Assembly (NCBI GenBank): GCA_002914805.1
Contig: JXTB01000593.1
Coordinates: forward strand, 151,780-215,779
Reading direction: 5' to 3'
Length of the DNA: 64,000 nucleotides
DNA from: Parasponia andersonii
Taxonomy: Eukaryota; Streptophyta; Magnoliopsida; Rosales; Cannabaceae
Shown piece by piece: positions 32,831-46,894 of this stretch (the stretch's first letter is position 1; each line of letters opens with the position of its first letter). The notes beneath the pieces were generated by a model. It ran no database searches. It had not been told where the DNA came from and saw only the letters and a list, made by a program, of their open reading frames with translations. A program made the position numbers and the translations under genes.

Positions 32831-34440
32831 GATGATGCTGAAGATGTTATGTGTAGTTAGATCACATGAAAATGCAGTGGTGGAGCTGTTAGGGACACAA
32901 CAATTAAATTCCCTAAACAAAAATAATACATGAAAAAATTCAACATAAAAATTTAATCAATTTTGTTAGTAAATTACAAATACAGTCATACATTTTCATA
33001 CGTATATGAATGATAACTTTGTCACATTAATACTAGTCTTTTTCGTTTGATATATTCCTAGTTATTCAATGCAATTCCAATATGTGAAAAGAGAAACAGA
33101 TTATTTTCATAAATTTGAAGTTCTGATTTGAAAAGAATAGTTGAAAGAACTTGATTGAAAATAAAATTTTAAATTTATTATGGAAGAAATAATTTGCTTA
33201 CTTTGATTTTGGACTAAAAGGATGAGTTTTTTCCCCTTTTATTTTCTTAGCTTCGCCCAACGCTTTTTTTATTTTTATTTTATATTTCTCTCCTTTAATT
33301 CTTCAATTATATATGAAGTTTCAAAATTTTGCGTTAGTGCTTTTTCTCTTTCTCTTTCTCTCACGAAGGATAAAGAGAGTTGAAGACAAGTAGGTTTTCA
33401 CATTTTTTTAACACTATTTTTAAAAAAACCAATTAAAAGATTTCTCAAGGGAGAATCAAAAAAATACAATCCATTACTATGCCTTTCACCCTTGGACTTG
33501 GGCTGTCGTTTTTATTTGTACTTATGGGCCTTTAACTCTAATTGTTTATTTTTGGGAGGGCGATGTGTATAAATTAAGTGGCAAATCTATAGTTTGGACT
33601 AAACGTACATATAAGTAAGTATTAAAATTCATCTACGTTTCGACCAAAATAAAAATATTAAAATTAATCAATGCACACGCATGTAAAATCTCAATATATA
33701 TGATCATATATATACTTTTTTCTAAAACAGAACTTGGGTAATTTACTATCTATAGGATATGCATTTTGTTCTAATTCTAAGATGATTTTAAGTTAAAAAC
33801 AACAAAACAAAACTAACTCGAAAAAACTAGCTGGATAACTAATTTTTTAAATTAACTTGAGAAATTGTCTATATTTTCAATGTTATAGCTAAATATTTAT
33901 TTCTTTTAAAGCTTTAGATATTAAGTTATAAACTGTCGTGGAATCTTGGGCCAAAAAACAGTCAAACTAGTCAGCCCAAAAACTCTCTACCAAAGCCTAC
34001 CTAGCTAAGAAGATAGGATTTTCTTGGGATTGGCCGCTAAAAAATAAAAAGTATTACATAAATACGGTACTATGGAAAAGAGTTAGTTTTCATACTGCAT
34101 AGGGTTGTTGGTATTTTTTTAAAAAAGTGAGAGTAAAAAATGCGGTGGCGCTGTCGTAATTAAAGCCATCTTTTTAATAGCAGCTTCTTTTTGTAAAAAT
34201 GGTTAGAAAGTACAACGCAAATTTTTCCAGAGTAATGATTGGTTTATATTTATTTTACTCACTTCCTAATAGGATCGAGACCCAATAACTAAACTTCTTT
34301 TAAAAAACTCATTTATAATTTTTCCCCTCGTTAACCCTAATCCTCCCTTTTTTCTATTTTAAACTTTCTTTTTTCCATTTCACTTTTTTTTTTTAAATGA
34401 AAGAAGAACAATGAGATTTGAATTCTTTTCCATTTTTTCC
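32831..34440. other. Intron region without recognised features
   Basis: AT-rich sequence with pyrimidine-rich runs (33230-33365, 34330-34395). No open frame, TE domain or LTR was recognised. It lies between the Tekay element and the TTACTAGTTACC-type repeat and is probably old intron or worn transposon sequence. Confidence 0.5.
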
Positions 34441-34977
34441 CCACTATTTCACCTATTTTTTTAATGGTTAATACCATATTAATTAATGGTTATTCCAATT
34501 TTGGAATTGATTGGTTACCATTAACAAGTTTAGTTACTCGTTATTTCTTTACGAGTTACAAATAACTAATCTAATTATTAGTTACTTATTTGGTTACTAA
34601 TTATTGGAGTAGTAACAAGATTAGATACCAAACTAATTATCATATTAGTTACTAGTTTCTAGTTACTATTGCCAATTTGATTACTGGATTCTGTTTATCA
34701 CTACTGATTTGGGTAACGAGTTTTTAGTTACCACTACTAATTTGGTTACTGGTTACAGATTTCTTGTTACCACTACCAATATTCGGTTATTAATTACCAA
34801 TATCATTACTAGTTATTGATAACTGATTAAGCTATTAATAGTCAATCTGGTTACTAGTTATCCATTTACTTACTAATTTCTAGATATTCTGGTTATTGAA
34901 AACTAATAACTAATCTAGTTACTAGTTACCAATTTTGTTATTTTTCGGTTATCAATTACCAATAACTAATCTAATTT
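34440..34977. repeat. Degenerate 'ggttactagttacc' repeat, left part
   Basis: Variants of 'ggttactagttaccaat' recur irregularly throughout. The same repeat resumes at 47877-48060 on the far side of the CACTA-like element, so that element appears to have inserted within it. Confidence 0.7.
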
Positions 34978-35339
34978 TACTACAATATAGATGACTTTCG
35001 CCGACGCAACAATACGTCGACACAAGTCATGAAAATGCGTCGAGAAAGGCTATTTGACCTTTCTAGACGCATTTTTTTGTTGGCAGATGTCGTCGGTGCA
35101 TGCTCTCACTAAAAATCAACCACCGACAAAACTCAAAACATGTCGGCAAAAAACACTTTCACCGACGCATTTTAGGCTTTTGCTGACTCGTCCATTTGTG
35201 TTGGCAAAAAGTTAGCAAAAATTTAGACATTGGTTAACAATTCCTAACACGAAATATGCATCGGTGAAAGTATACCTTTGCTGACATTGGTTAACAAATA
35301 TTTTCTGATGCATTGCAAAAATGCATCAGAAAATATTTG

Positions 35340-37983
35340 TTATTTTTTAAAAAATATATAGTTAATATTTAATATTTAATAATTACCTTTTTAAATTAAT
35401 AAATAAAAAATTGTAATATATATTCTTAATTAATATATTAAAAATTAAAAGCAAGTAAATTAATAAGAAATTTTATTAAATAAAGAAATTATACAAAGTG
35501 TTTCTAATATTACAATATTAAAAAATAAAAAAGAACTACGGTTCCCAAGCTATGCAATTAATGATTGAAACATCTATTGTTGATTAGTGAGTTGTTGCTA
35601 AGTTTCGTTGAGCTAGTATTGGTGCTCCGTATCTCAGTTTGAGCGCTTTGTATTCTTCTCGACCAACTAATGCTACAAGCTGGTGATGGTCCCAACAACG
35701 TGGCCAGAGCTAGAAGCTCTCAGTCCTATACTCTTTAGCGAAGGGAGAAGTCCTATCCCTAGAGCTTGGGACATAATCTGGAACTCGTCACAAGCATAGC
35801 GGATAAGGCGGTATCCCCAGGCTCAAACTTAGCGGGACTTGAGTCTAAGTGAGTATCTCCGCCATATGAGCAACTATCTTTGCCTATCAAATTAAAATAA
35901 CAATATATTAAATTAAGTTACAGCTTTTTTATATAAACTAAATAATTTAAATAAAACAACAAATACTTATTTGTTTCTATTGTGTATACTTATTTTGCTA
36001 ACCGTACGTCGTGTGATGGCAATACTTGAAGCAGTTTATTGGGCTCATCGGCTTTCTAATATCCGGTTACTCTAAAAAAATAATAAATTAAGTTAGATTA
36101 TTCAGTAATAGCATTTAGTATGGCTTAGAGAAAACATTAGACTTTTTTACTATCATCATCATTTGGCTCAATATGCTAGATGACACCTGTGCAAAATGGT
36201 ACAATTGCTTGGATTGATTCTTTGAGATCTGTGGGGAGATTTTTTGCAAAAAAAAACGCACAAAAAGTTGTTAATTTCACAATTAATTATTAGATATTAT
36301 ATGTATTATGAATAATTATTTATTGATGTCAAAACAAACTAGCAACACAACATATAAGTTAGAAGAAACCTTGTCCAAGAGAATGGACTATTAGTTCAGA
36401 AATTCTAAAATAGGATGAGCCAACTTCTTATCTTAAAGTCATAATTTCCTTCAACTGGCACTAAACTGAGCAAGAACAGGGCATTATATATTGACCTTTA
36501 ATTTTTATCTATTATTATTTTTTTTTTATATTGAAAGAAAATTCTTCAGTTCAGGCCAATCAACAAATAGAATATCTCTAAAAAGATGTCATCATTGTCT
36601 TTCTTGCCTGAAAATCATTGCATCGACGCAAACTCATTAGCATCGACCTTTGTCTTCTCAGCCTTAGCGTGTGCAAGCCTTCCTATTATGTTCCAATACC
36701 TTTACATATTACTATAGTATCATCTTATACTGAGCAACAAAATAATAAAAACAAGGCTGACATATGACAATTTATGGATTTAGTTATTACATATTACTTC
36801 ACTATAATACTTGTTAAACGGATACCTATTAAAATAGTCTTAAGGAGATTTTAAATATTAATCTAATGGTCAAACACCGACGAATCGAACAGATAAGATC
36901 AAGTCTAATCAAATAAAAATTTCCTCTACCAACTTGTGGAAATTCCAATAGTACCGCATCTTCTCCATGAGTAAGGTATATAACTCTTCTAACCTTAAGG
37001 TTAATTTTACACAAAATAAAGTCAAGACATGAACTTCCATAATATTTAACTACCAAATGTATTTGTATAACCACTAATAGATCTGGCTATATACATTTTC
37101 TTATTTAATTCATAAATAACAAGTCAATATGAAAAATACAACTCCCTAAAACCATTTTCTCCCGTGGCAAACCGAAAAGATTTGAAAATCTAGAAGCAAT
37201 TCGAGCAAATACAATTTACGCTTCATAAATGATATCCACATTAGTTAAAAATAAATATAAAGTTAAAGATAACAGAAAGAATCTGGATAACCAAAACATA
37301 TAAAGATTACAAGAAAAAAAAGAAAACATTCACCTTATCCTCAAGTTCATTAGCAGGGGTCTCCATGTTTCCATGTGCTGCATTTATGTCTTGAGCGCTT
37401 ATTCGCTCGCAGGATTCTCATCACCTAAGTTTTTCTCAGTTTCTCAAGTGACTTAAAATAGAAAGGTTGAAATATTTGAATATAACAAACACACAACACA
37501 ATTTAATAGTCATTAAGTATGAGTACTGAGAAAGTATCTAAGAAGAAAAAAATAAAAGCTAAGAAGAAAAAATAAAAGAAATTCTATCTTTTTCCATTAA
37601 AACACATAAATGATTCAATAGGGAACCTGGGACTTCGTAGATCTAGCGAGAGAGTTTTTAACATTTCCATCGATAAAAATAGACAACAAAAATCAATAAA
37701 TAAGTTTGGTCAAACCCAACCAAAAAACAAAAATGCTCTAACCTCTGGCGAGAAATCTCCTCGTGCGAGCTGGGTTCACAAGCAAATGAGTGTTTGACCT
37801 CGCACGAGCTTCGTTATTCGTGAGCAAAGGGGCGCCTACAATTGCAGATCTCTGCTTTTTGTTTAGGAGAATAGAGTGAGCAGGACCTTATAAGAACTTT
37901 TTCATCAAAGAACAATATAGATATGATATTAATTCAAATTCTCCTTTCACAGAGCAAGCAAATTTCCATCATTATATAATATC
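35340..37983 (-). other. Internal part of the CACTA-like element, possible transposase remnants
   Basis: There is no long open frame. Short minus-strand stretches look protein-like (about 37330-37400 reading NAAHGNMETPANELEDK; about 36600-36700 reading IGRLAHAKAEKTKVDANEF) and could be pieces of a CACTA-associated protein. Too little is left to name a domain. Confidence 0.35.
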
Positions 37984-39479
37984 TGTTAGTTATTATTAGC
38001 CCAAAATTGATAACCTAAAAAGGATGAATAAATTAGGTTTTAAAACGTTTTAAGAAACTTTTCAACTATTCAAAACCATAGACTACTATTTTGAAATTTT
38101 TTAGCTAAATCAATAATAATGCCAAATATATAGCAATAATAGCAAGTATATTAAGCACACTAAATATCAAACACTCAATTAAATAGCTTGCAATAAAGTA
38201 AAGATTGTAGGGATAGAGAAAGTGCAAATTCGGTTTTTACGGGATTCGACAACAACGACGGTTTGTCTACGTCCCCGGCCCTCGGCAACTTGCTTTGAGC
38301 TTTCCATTATCAGATCAAGATTATGGGCTTGACCGACCCTTTTACAAACGAAGTAAATTCTTCTTAGATACACCCTAGCCTTTACAATAGTCTTGACTCC
38401 TATTCTATCACGCCTAATCTCAGATTGTTTTGACTCCAGTGACAACCTCACCTATACGGATTGTTTAGACAATGGTGTCAACCTCACCAACTCACGGGTT
38501 GTTTATGACTTCGGTGGCAATCTCATCTAAATCGGGTTATTTATGAATCCGATGCCAATCTCACCTCTCAATAATGATTTTATGAAAATATAAATGAACA
38601 CTTGCTCAAATAATCACCTCTCAAAGAAATAATACAAGATAAACTTAGGTGATTTGAGAATAATGCATAAATGATACTCTAGGAATGGCTCAAATAGATT
38701 TGAAAGTTAAAGTAGAATAAAAGAGAGCTTTTTGTACTTAGAAACTAATTGAGTATCAATATAAGTTCATATTCTCTTGTTCTAAGTCATCAAACTTGGC
38801 TCTATTTAAAGGCATCTTTAAAAACTACCTGTTTTCGACCGTTGATAACTTGCTGCCAAAATTTTGATCGACTAGAAATAATTTTGGCCGACCAAAAAAC
38901 TAGCCGTTGGAGTCTGACACGCCAGTTCAGCACCAACGGTCATTTTTGACCGTTATTTTGGTCGACCAAGCCTGGTCGACCAAAATTTGTCAGAAACCTA
39001 TTTTTGGTTTCTTTGAACCAATTTTTGGTTGTTCTTAAAACTTTCTTTTTCAAATCATTTTTAACATTAAAAAATGTACTTTTGAAAATTTTTGAGTTAG
39101 ATTAGAAATGATATTTATTTTCAAATAATTAAGAATTAGTGGATTTAAAGTTTATCTAATTCTTTGAAGATTTGTTTGAAAATTCATTTGAAAGAATTTT
39201 GAGCCATATCATAGAGAATTTATGTGCAATAAACTAAATCAAATACAAGACTAAGTATGAATATACCCTATCTAGACACGATCTTATATTTTGATTATTC
39301 ATCTTCAAGCTTGATTCTAATATATCCATATGCATCCATCTTCAAGCTTGATTCCTTAACTTAAGGTTGAACTTTAATACCATTTCACTACATATTCAAG
39401 TTAAATCATTAATACTAAATCAAATGTTTGTTATCTTCAAAATAAGAGTGAGTAAAATTGAAACTTTAATTTCTTAACA
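37984..39479 (-). repeat. 3' LTR of the SIRE-like element
   Basis: It is 1496 bp. In element orientation it runs from TGTTAAGAAATT (39479) to CTAACA (37984). It matches 43334-44803 over its whole length with moderate divergence. Confidence 0.9.
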
Positions 39480-39497
39480 ATCTCCCCCTTTTTGATG
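39480..39497 (-). promoter_or_regulatory. Polypurine tract of the SIRE-like element
   Basis: On the minus strand 'catcaaaaagggggagat' directly precedes the TGTTAAG of the LTR, a form typical of SIRE/Maximus elements. Confidence 0.85.
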
Positions 39498-41999
39498 ATG
39501 ACAAATATTAATTTATGAGATAAAAGAAAATATGCAATAAGGATATGAAAATATGAAATTTGACAAATTTACCTTAATCTTTACCATATTTTAAGCTCCA
39601 CCTCAAAATATGCTTGACAAAGTTAAAGGGATTTGTTTCCTCTTTCTAACTCAATTAAGCATCATAAGCATATTATGAGATTAGAAATGTGTGCTAAACA
39701 AAGTTCTCTCCCTTAAACTATGCGCACCTATAAATGAATCTTTTCTCTCCATATTTATAAATCAATATTATTTTTCCCTTTTTGATATCATTAAAAAGAT
39801 AGAGACAAATATTTAATTAGATATTGTATAAAAACCAATTTATCTTTAAAATAAGATTCTCCCTGTATGAATTCACTATACTACTTTCTCCATTTGAATT
39901 TATGACAAAAGTATATAAAAGAGTAATACTCAAACAATTTTCTCTCTATGTAAAAAATAATATGACAAGTTAAGCAATAAAGAGATATAGAGGAAGCTAG
40001 GATTGAACAATCTTCAAAATAAGAATAACAATATCAAACATAAGATTGAACAATAATGTGATACCAAAGAATATGAGAAGTATAGCATATTCTATGTAAA
40101 AAAAGTTTCATCAAATCAAGATCACGAAAGTTTAAAATATTTTATTTGTTGATAATATATTTCTCCAAGTATAATCATTACAAAGTATAGAGGAGAAATT
40201 AAAATCATTTAAGCACACAAGTGAAAGAATTTCTTTTTCTTTATTTTCGTCAAACTATGAAGAGTATATCACAATTTATTGAAAATAATAATGACAAATT
40301 TAGCACAAGTAAATTATTAATATACTCTCCATCAATATATGAATCATGATTAAAATGTCAAAAACCAAAGTAAGAAAAGATCAATCATATATGAGAGATA
40401 TCAATTATGAATACCAATTATTTTTTTAAAAAAATTTTACCAATTATATTTGAAGAAAAAGAATAATAACCAAGTTTGATGCTAATTAAAACTATGCCAA
40501 TAGATACCAATTGTATTTTGAAAAACTATACCAAGTTGATACCAAGTAAAGCAATAAATCAAAGATAAAATGATTAACTTGATACCAATTGAAATAATTT
40601 AAATCAAAAACACATTCTTCTTCTCCTTTTGATATCATTAACAGTTGTGTAAACATGAAGGATAAGATTGATACCAATTAACAAATGTAAAGTAAAAACA
40701 TGAATTAGCAATTACTAACAAGTATCTAATCAAAATATGATATATTATCCAAGTTTAAACAACCATAAGAAACAGATCTTGAGAAAAGATAAAATATAAC
40801 ATGTTTTGAAAGCTAATGAGAATCTTATATGTGATATTCATAAACAAATTGTTCCTATAAAAAAAATCATGCGTAAAAATACAAAATGATAAAATTACAA
40901 AGTGTATACATTGAATTCAAGTAATGTATCATTTTGAGTTCAGATACAATACCAATATAAATAAAATAATTCAATTAATTATGCATGGTATTTATCATGT
41001 AAAAACTATCAAGCACTTGCACAATATAAGAGTTTAAGTATTATACATTGTGCAAGCAATTTGAATCATATATGAGCAATTTATAAATCAAATAAAATCA
41101 TCCATACCATCCTTTCAAAAGCTCTTCATCTTCTTTGTGTTGAGGTTGGACTCAATTATTATCTTTAATTTTTCGTTAGGATCTAATCATTCAAGTATAA
41201 TACCATTCCTACGACAACATCATCTATGCTTTTCTCCTTGAAGGAATTGTTAGTTTTACCTAATGTCACATGCATAGATATATCTACTACTTAGTTTTTT
41301 TTGTTGAAAAACTCTCTTTATGCATAAATAGTAGTAAAGTAGCTAGAAAAAGTTCTAATGTTAGATTTTGAATCAAAAATTTCAAATTGCCTTTGGTGTT
41401 TAAAAAAAATATTTGTATCCAAATACTCTAAAAATATCCAATATTGGGCTTTTGATTATTTCAAAACTCATAATAGTATTTTATTCAAAATAAGTTAATC
41501 AACATATGGTTTAAAACATAACAAATAGTGTTGATAATTTTGGCCTAAAAGTATTTTAGTAAAACATTTGCATTCGACATAATCAAGGCCATTTTGAAAC
41601 CAATAAAGAAAATTATGTAAATCTTTTTGAAATACTATCACTTATCTTAAAAGCATAATATTTTTCAAAAAACAATTAATATAATTTCTAAAGTGACATG
41701 CTTTACAAATCTTATCATTTCAAAAACAATTTAGACTAGGTAGGCCGTAATAAGATTCCTTTACTAAAGTTTTGAAAATGTAACCATACTAGCATGTCCA
41801 AATCTTAAATGCCAAAAGCAATATACAATTTTTTTTTTTAATCAAAAGATATACTCTCATTTGTTCAAAATTTCAAATTGAATATTTGAAAAATAAAACA
41901 GACTTCAAAAACCTAATCAAATGATTGACAATAATTAAGCATTATATATTTTTAGCAAGACATTTTTAAATATAGGCAAAGAATTGTTACTGATATTAC
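39498..41999 (-). other. Internal region of the SIRE-like element without recognisable pol
   Basis: Very AT-rich with no long frame on either strand. I looked for RT (YVDD), integrase and RNase H motifs and saw none. It may be heavily decayed pol or unrelated filler. Confidence 0.5.
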
Positions 42000-43283
42000 T
42001 TATGCTAATAATCTTGCTTTTTGTATTGTTTCTAAAAATAAAATATACTTTGAGAGCTTGGTAAAGTCATAGGTCAAGTTCTTGAAGCGCCTACTTTCTT
42101 GGTTGTACCTACAACAAAGATTCAAATTTGGATTTTGGTACCCACATAATTTTGGGTCCTTGAGGGTTAGTCTTTTAACTCTTTGGTACCCATTGATGTT
42201 TAATACCAAAATATGCATTTTTCTTATTAGAACAAGAAAAGCTTGTATGTCCATTTTGGTTGCAATAAATGAGTTATCATTAGATGTAACTTTGACAAAA
42301 TAATTTTTGAGATACTTTTGTTTTACGAATGGTTTGTATTATATACCTTTTTTTTGGTCAAAAACACATCTTTGTCCACCAAGCATTGAATCAAAATTCT
42401 TCTTTTTGTTGGTGAAATTGTGGATAGTATTGGTAAATCCAAAACCTTTTCTTTTAAGGAAACATTTTCATTTTTCAAGGATTCATATAAATCACAATTA
42501 AAAAATAACTTCATTTTCTTTTGGAAATTCCTTAAGTTTTTCTGATAAAAAAGATAATTGCTTCTTGAGAGCACTATTTTTCAAAAAAAGTAATTTGTAG
42601 TTATCATGTAATTTATGAAAATCATCAAGTAGCTTATTATATGATAACTCTTCTTCATCACTATCATTTTCAAAATCACAACTATCGTTAACATCATCAA
42701 GTGAGTCATTATCGAGTTCAAGAGATTTTACCTCACTATCGATAGCCATAAAGCACATGTTGTTTACTTCTTCTTCAATATTATTATCCTAATTACCATC
42801 ATTGCTATCATCCCAAGCAGCTTTGATTTCTTCTTCTTGCATGGAAGATTTGAGAGTAATGACTTTCTTTTCCTTATCTTTCTTCCCATCTACTTCATCG
42901 CTTTCTTTTATTTGACTTATGGTGGCATATGAGCTTTCAAGCATTTTCTACATTTTATGAGCATTAGTAGCCAATTGAATATTATTATAAATATTTACAT
43001 CTATACTTCATAACAAATAATTAAAAGCACATCTATTCCTAGAAAATATGATTTTGTCAAAATCATCATATTCATAAAACTCTTTTTCAACGAATTTATT
43101 ATCAACTATTTTTCAAGGAATATATGGACCTTGAACAATAATATTCAATAAATTATCACCTATAAATTTAAGAAATCTAAGCATTTTGATTTTCCAAATA
43201 TTGTAGTCAATACCATTAAAAAATGGTGGTCTAGTTGGAAACCCCTCATTTGATAGATTTTGAAAATTGTTTGGGTATGCCAT
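42000..43283 (-). pseudogene. SIRE-like gag
   Basis: ATG at 43281-43283 opens MAYPNNFQNLSNEGFPTRPP followed by FFNGIDYNIWKIKMLRFLKF, the usual start of SIRE-type Gag. Stops occur after IVQGPYIP, after CAFNYLL and after NAHKM. Further down (42498-42758) an acidic coiled-coil region reads FMAIDSEVKSLELDNDS and YNKLLDDFHKLHDNYKLLF. The last recognisable part (42000-42254) includes KLCGYQNPN-like text. Gag would form the particle; this copy cannot make an intact one. Confidence 0.8.
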
Positions 43284-43312
43284 CTCAAGACGGTTAAGTC
43301 TTTAAAAATTGA

Positions 43313-43331
43313 GCATCAAGCTCTGATACCA
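43313..43331 (-). promoter_or_regulatory. Primer binding site (tRNA-Met-like) of the SIRE-like element
   Basis: On the minus strand TGGTATCAGAGCTTGATGC follows the LTR end after two bases, with a perfect TGGTATCAGAGC core. Confidence 0.9.
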
Positions 43332-43333
43332 AT

Positions 43334-44803
43334 TGTTAACTATTATTAGCCCAATATTGATAACCCAAGAAGGAGGTGAATTGAGTTTTAAAACGTTTTA
43401 AGAAAATTTTCAACTATTCAAAACCATAGACCACTGTTTTGAAACTTTTTAGCTAAATCAACAATAAATATAGCAATCATAGCAAGTATATTAAGTACAC
43501 TAAATATCAAACACTTAATTAAATAGCTTGCAATAAAGTAAAGGAATAGAGAAAGTACAAACTCGATTTTTATGAGGTTCGATAAATACGATGGTTTGCC
43601 TTCGTCCCCGGCCCTCGGCAACTTACTTTGAGTTTTCTACTATCGGATTAAAATTATGGGTTTGATCGACCATTTTACAAACAGAGTGAATTCTTTTTAG
43701 GTACATCCTAGCTTTTACAATAGTCTTGACTCCGGCTCTATCACGCCTAATCTCGGATTGTTTTGATTCTAGTGACAACCTCACTTATATGGATTGTTTA
43801 GATAATAGTGCCAATCTCACAAACTCATGGGTTGTTTATGACTTCGATGATAACCTTACCTAAATCGGGTTGTTTATAAATCCGGTGCCAACCTCACATC
43901 TCAATAATGATTTTATAAAAATATAAGTGAATACTTACTCAAAGAATCACCTCTCAAAGAAATAATACAAGATAAGTTTAGGATATTTAAGAACAATGCA
44001 CAAATGATGCTCTAGGAATAGCTCAAATAAATTTGAAAGTTAAAGTAGAGTAAAAGAGAGCTTTTTGCACTTAGAAACTGATTAGGTATCAATGTAGGCT
44101 TATATTTTCTTGTTCTAAGTCATCAAATTTGGCTCTATTTAAAGGAATTTTCAAAAACTAGCCATTTTCGACTGTTGGTAACTTGCTGCCAAAATTTTGG
44201 TCGATCAGAAATAATTTTTGCTGACCAAAAACTAGCTGTTGGAGACTGACACGCCAGTTCAGCTCCAATGGTTATTTTTTGCCGTTATTTTGGTCGACTA
44301 AAATTGGTCAGAAATATATTTTTGATTTCGTTGAACTAATTTTTGGTCGTTCTTAAAACTTTTTTTTTTTCAAATCATTTTTAACATTAAAAAATGTACT
44401 TTTGATAATTTTTAGGCTAAATTAGAAATGATATTTATCTTCAAATAATTAAGAATTAGTGGATTTAAAGTTTAACTAATTCTTTGAAGATTTGTTTGAA
44501 AATTCATTTGAAAGATTTTTGAGCCATATCAAAGAGAATTTATATGCAATGAACTAAATCAAATACAAGACTAAGTATGAATATATCCTATCTAGATACA
44601 ATCTTGTATCTTGATTGTTCATCTTCAAGTTTGATTCTAATATGTTCATATGCATCCGTCTTCAAGCTTGATTCTTTGATTAACTTGAGATAGAACTTTA
44701 ATACCATTTCACTACACACTCAAGTCAAATCATTAGTACTAAATCAAATAGTTGTTATCTTCAAAATAAGAGTGAATAAGATTAAAATCTTAATTTCTCA
44801 ACA
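43334..44803 (-). repeat. 5' LTR of the SIRE-like element
   Basis: It is 1470 bp, from TGTTGAGAAATT (44803) to GTTAACA (43334) in element orientation, and matches the 3' LTR. Confidence 0.9.

Positions 44804-44848
<45 letters not shown>
44804..44848. repeat. AT microsatellite
   Basis: A TA dinucleotide run directly follows the SIRE-like LTR and includes the presumed target duplication. Confidence 0.9.
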
Positions 44849-44852
<4 letters not shown>

Positions 44853-45419
44853 ATTTCCTTTCTTTAAGATTACACTGTCACCTAACAAAACTCTAATAAT
44901 CTCTTTGGTGACAAGAGAACATGAATGCGAAATTCATGTTACACACTGATTGAAACAAACATTTATATAGAGAACAACATGGCGCATTAAACGATACTTA
45001 AGAAACAAGAAATGAAGTAATTTCAAACAACTAGAAATCATTTACACAAAACATGAAGGTTGAATATTCCCTCTCTTCTTTTTTAGATTTTGGTTGAATT
45101 TTATTTTACTTTTGTTTTAAAAATTTTGTAAGTGGAAATGTGTTTAATTAAAAAGGTAATTTCAAATTTTGTTAGGGTACTACTAAAGTAGCTTTACGTA
45201 GTTTATCAAAAAAACAAAAATAACTTTGTGTAATATTTAACATTTTGAGTAATGAAATCAAATAAATATATTATTTTGTATTCGTACTTTTAATATGTAA
45301 CCTTATAACAATTGTTTCCACTTATGCTACTAAAAAAATAATGGTAACCGTCTTTTTAGAATGTTGTGGTCAATTGCAACTATAGACTTAAATTGTTGTA
45401 GTGGCATATCTAAGAAATT

Positions 45420-46850
45420 CTACTTTGAGAATTTAGTAATATATCAAACTTTGGATTTATTTTTTCAAAAGAAATTCTCACATAAACAATCCTTTTCAAT
45501 TAGCATGTTAATGTGAGAGCCAAAAAAAAATAAAAAGGTAATATGCTCCACATAAGCGTCGTCCAATTTAATAGATAACACCACCACATAAAAACATTTC
45601 TTTAAATATAAGGCATATATGATCGCAATAACATTAATATGAATAGAAATTTTAATGTAATATTCTCTGTAACAATTAAGAGAAATAAATAATACTTTTC
45701 ACATATTTGAACATTTTTAAGATAAAAATATAATATGAAAATTTAAAAACTAAAACTGAAATTTTAGCTTGAATTATATGAATTAGGTATTCTCCGTACC
45801 ATACGCAACTAAAAACTGATTGTAAATCATCTTGTCTCAAGCTTCTTAAACAAGAGTAGTTTCAATGAAACAAGAATGAGATAATACTTGAAAAGTCTAA
45901 ATTGGATTTTTTTTTTTTTTTTTGCATTTTCAAATTTATTCTTTTTGTTATGATTCGAAGAGCACCAAGAACTCTATAGATAAAAAAATAAAAAAAAAAT
46001 AAGAAAAACTTATGATGACGCAAAATAGCATTAGGAAATTTATAGATGATTTCGGGAAATGTAGTGATAATGGCATTGCCGATTTCACTTTATTATTAAA
46101 AAAAACTAGAAAACAACAAATTATAATAACATAATTTCAAATTAATTCCCATTAAAATAGAAAAACATAACAAAAAATATAATTTCTAGTAAATAAACAA
46201 TAAAACTAATATATACAAAATAGAAATTCTCAATGCATACCAAAGAAAATCAAATTTGAGAATTTAATAATATATAATATTTTAGCTTTTTTTTTTTTCC
46301 AATAGAAATTCTCACATAAGTAAGCCCTTTTAATTAGCATGTTAATGCGAGAGCAAAAATAATTAGCATGCTAATGCTCCACATAAGTGAAATCTAATTG
46401 ATTAAGTAGCACCACCACATAAAGTATTTCTTCAAATATAAAGCATATTTAATCACAACAACATTAATATTAGTATAAATGTTAATGCATTACTTTCTGT
46501 AATAATTGAGAGAAATAAACAATACTTTTCATAAATTTGAACATTTCTAAGATAATAATGCAATATGAAAACTTAAAAACTAAAATTGAAATTTCAACTA
46601 GAATTATATGATTAAAGTATTTCTCGTACCATACATAACTATAATTTGATTACAAATCATCAAGTCTCAAGATATTTAAATAAAAGTAGTTACAATAAAA
46701 TCACAATAAAGAAGCCTTTGAAAAAAGTCAAAATTATTATTATTTTTTTCAAATTTACTTTTTTTACTATGATTAAAAGAGCTTACAGATAAAGAAATTA
46801 AAAAAAATAAGAAATACTCGACTTTTGCTAATGCAAAAATGATATGGGAA
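45420..46850. repeat. Two diverged direct copies of a 600-bp segment
   Basis: About 45420-46020 and 46255-46850 share long phrases in the same order, such as 'gaaattctcacataa', 'ttaattagcatgttaatg', 'caccaccacataaa' and 'gagagaaataaacaatactt'. The offset is about 834 bp. No coding content is seen; both lie inside the CACTA-like element. Confidence 0.75.
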
Positions 46851-46894
46851 ATGTATAGATAATAGAAAAAATAAAAAATATATAGGTGCTAAAA

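Larger units (their letters stand above)
37984..44803 (-). mobile_element. SIRE-like Ty1/copia retrotransposon, non-autonomous (gag only)
   Basis: Two LTRs (43334-44803 and 37984-39479, minus orientation), a Met-type PBS, a gag pseudogene and a SIRE-style PPT are present. The internal region is only about 3.85 kb, and no reverse transcriptase, RNase H or integrase motif could be found in 39500-42000, so it is a deletion derivative that would need help in trans. The flanks ATATC (37979-37983) and ATATA (44804-44808) agree in four of five bases as a target duplication. Confidence 0.82.
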
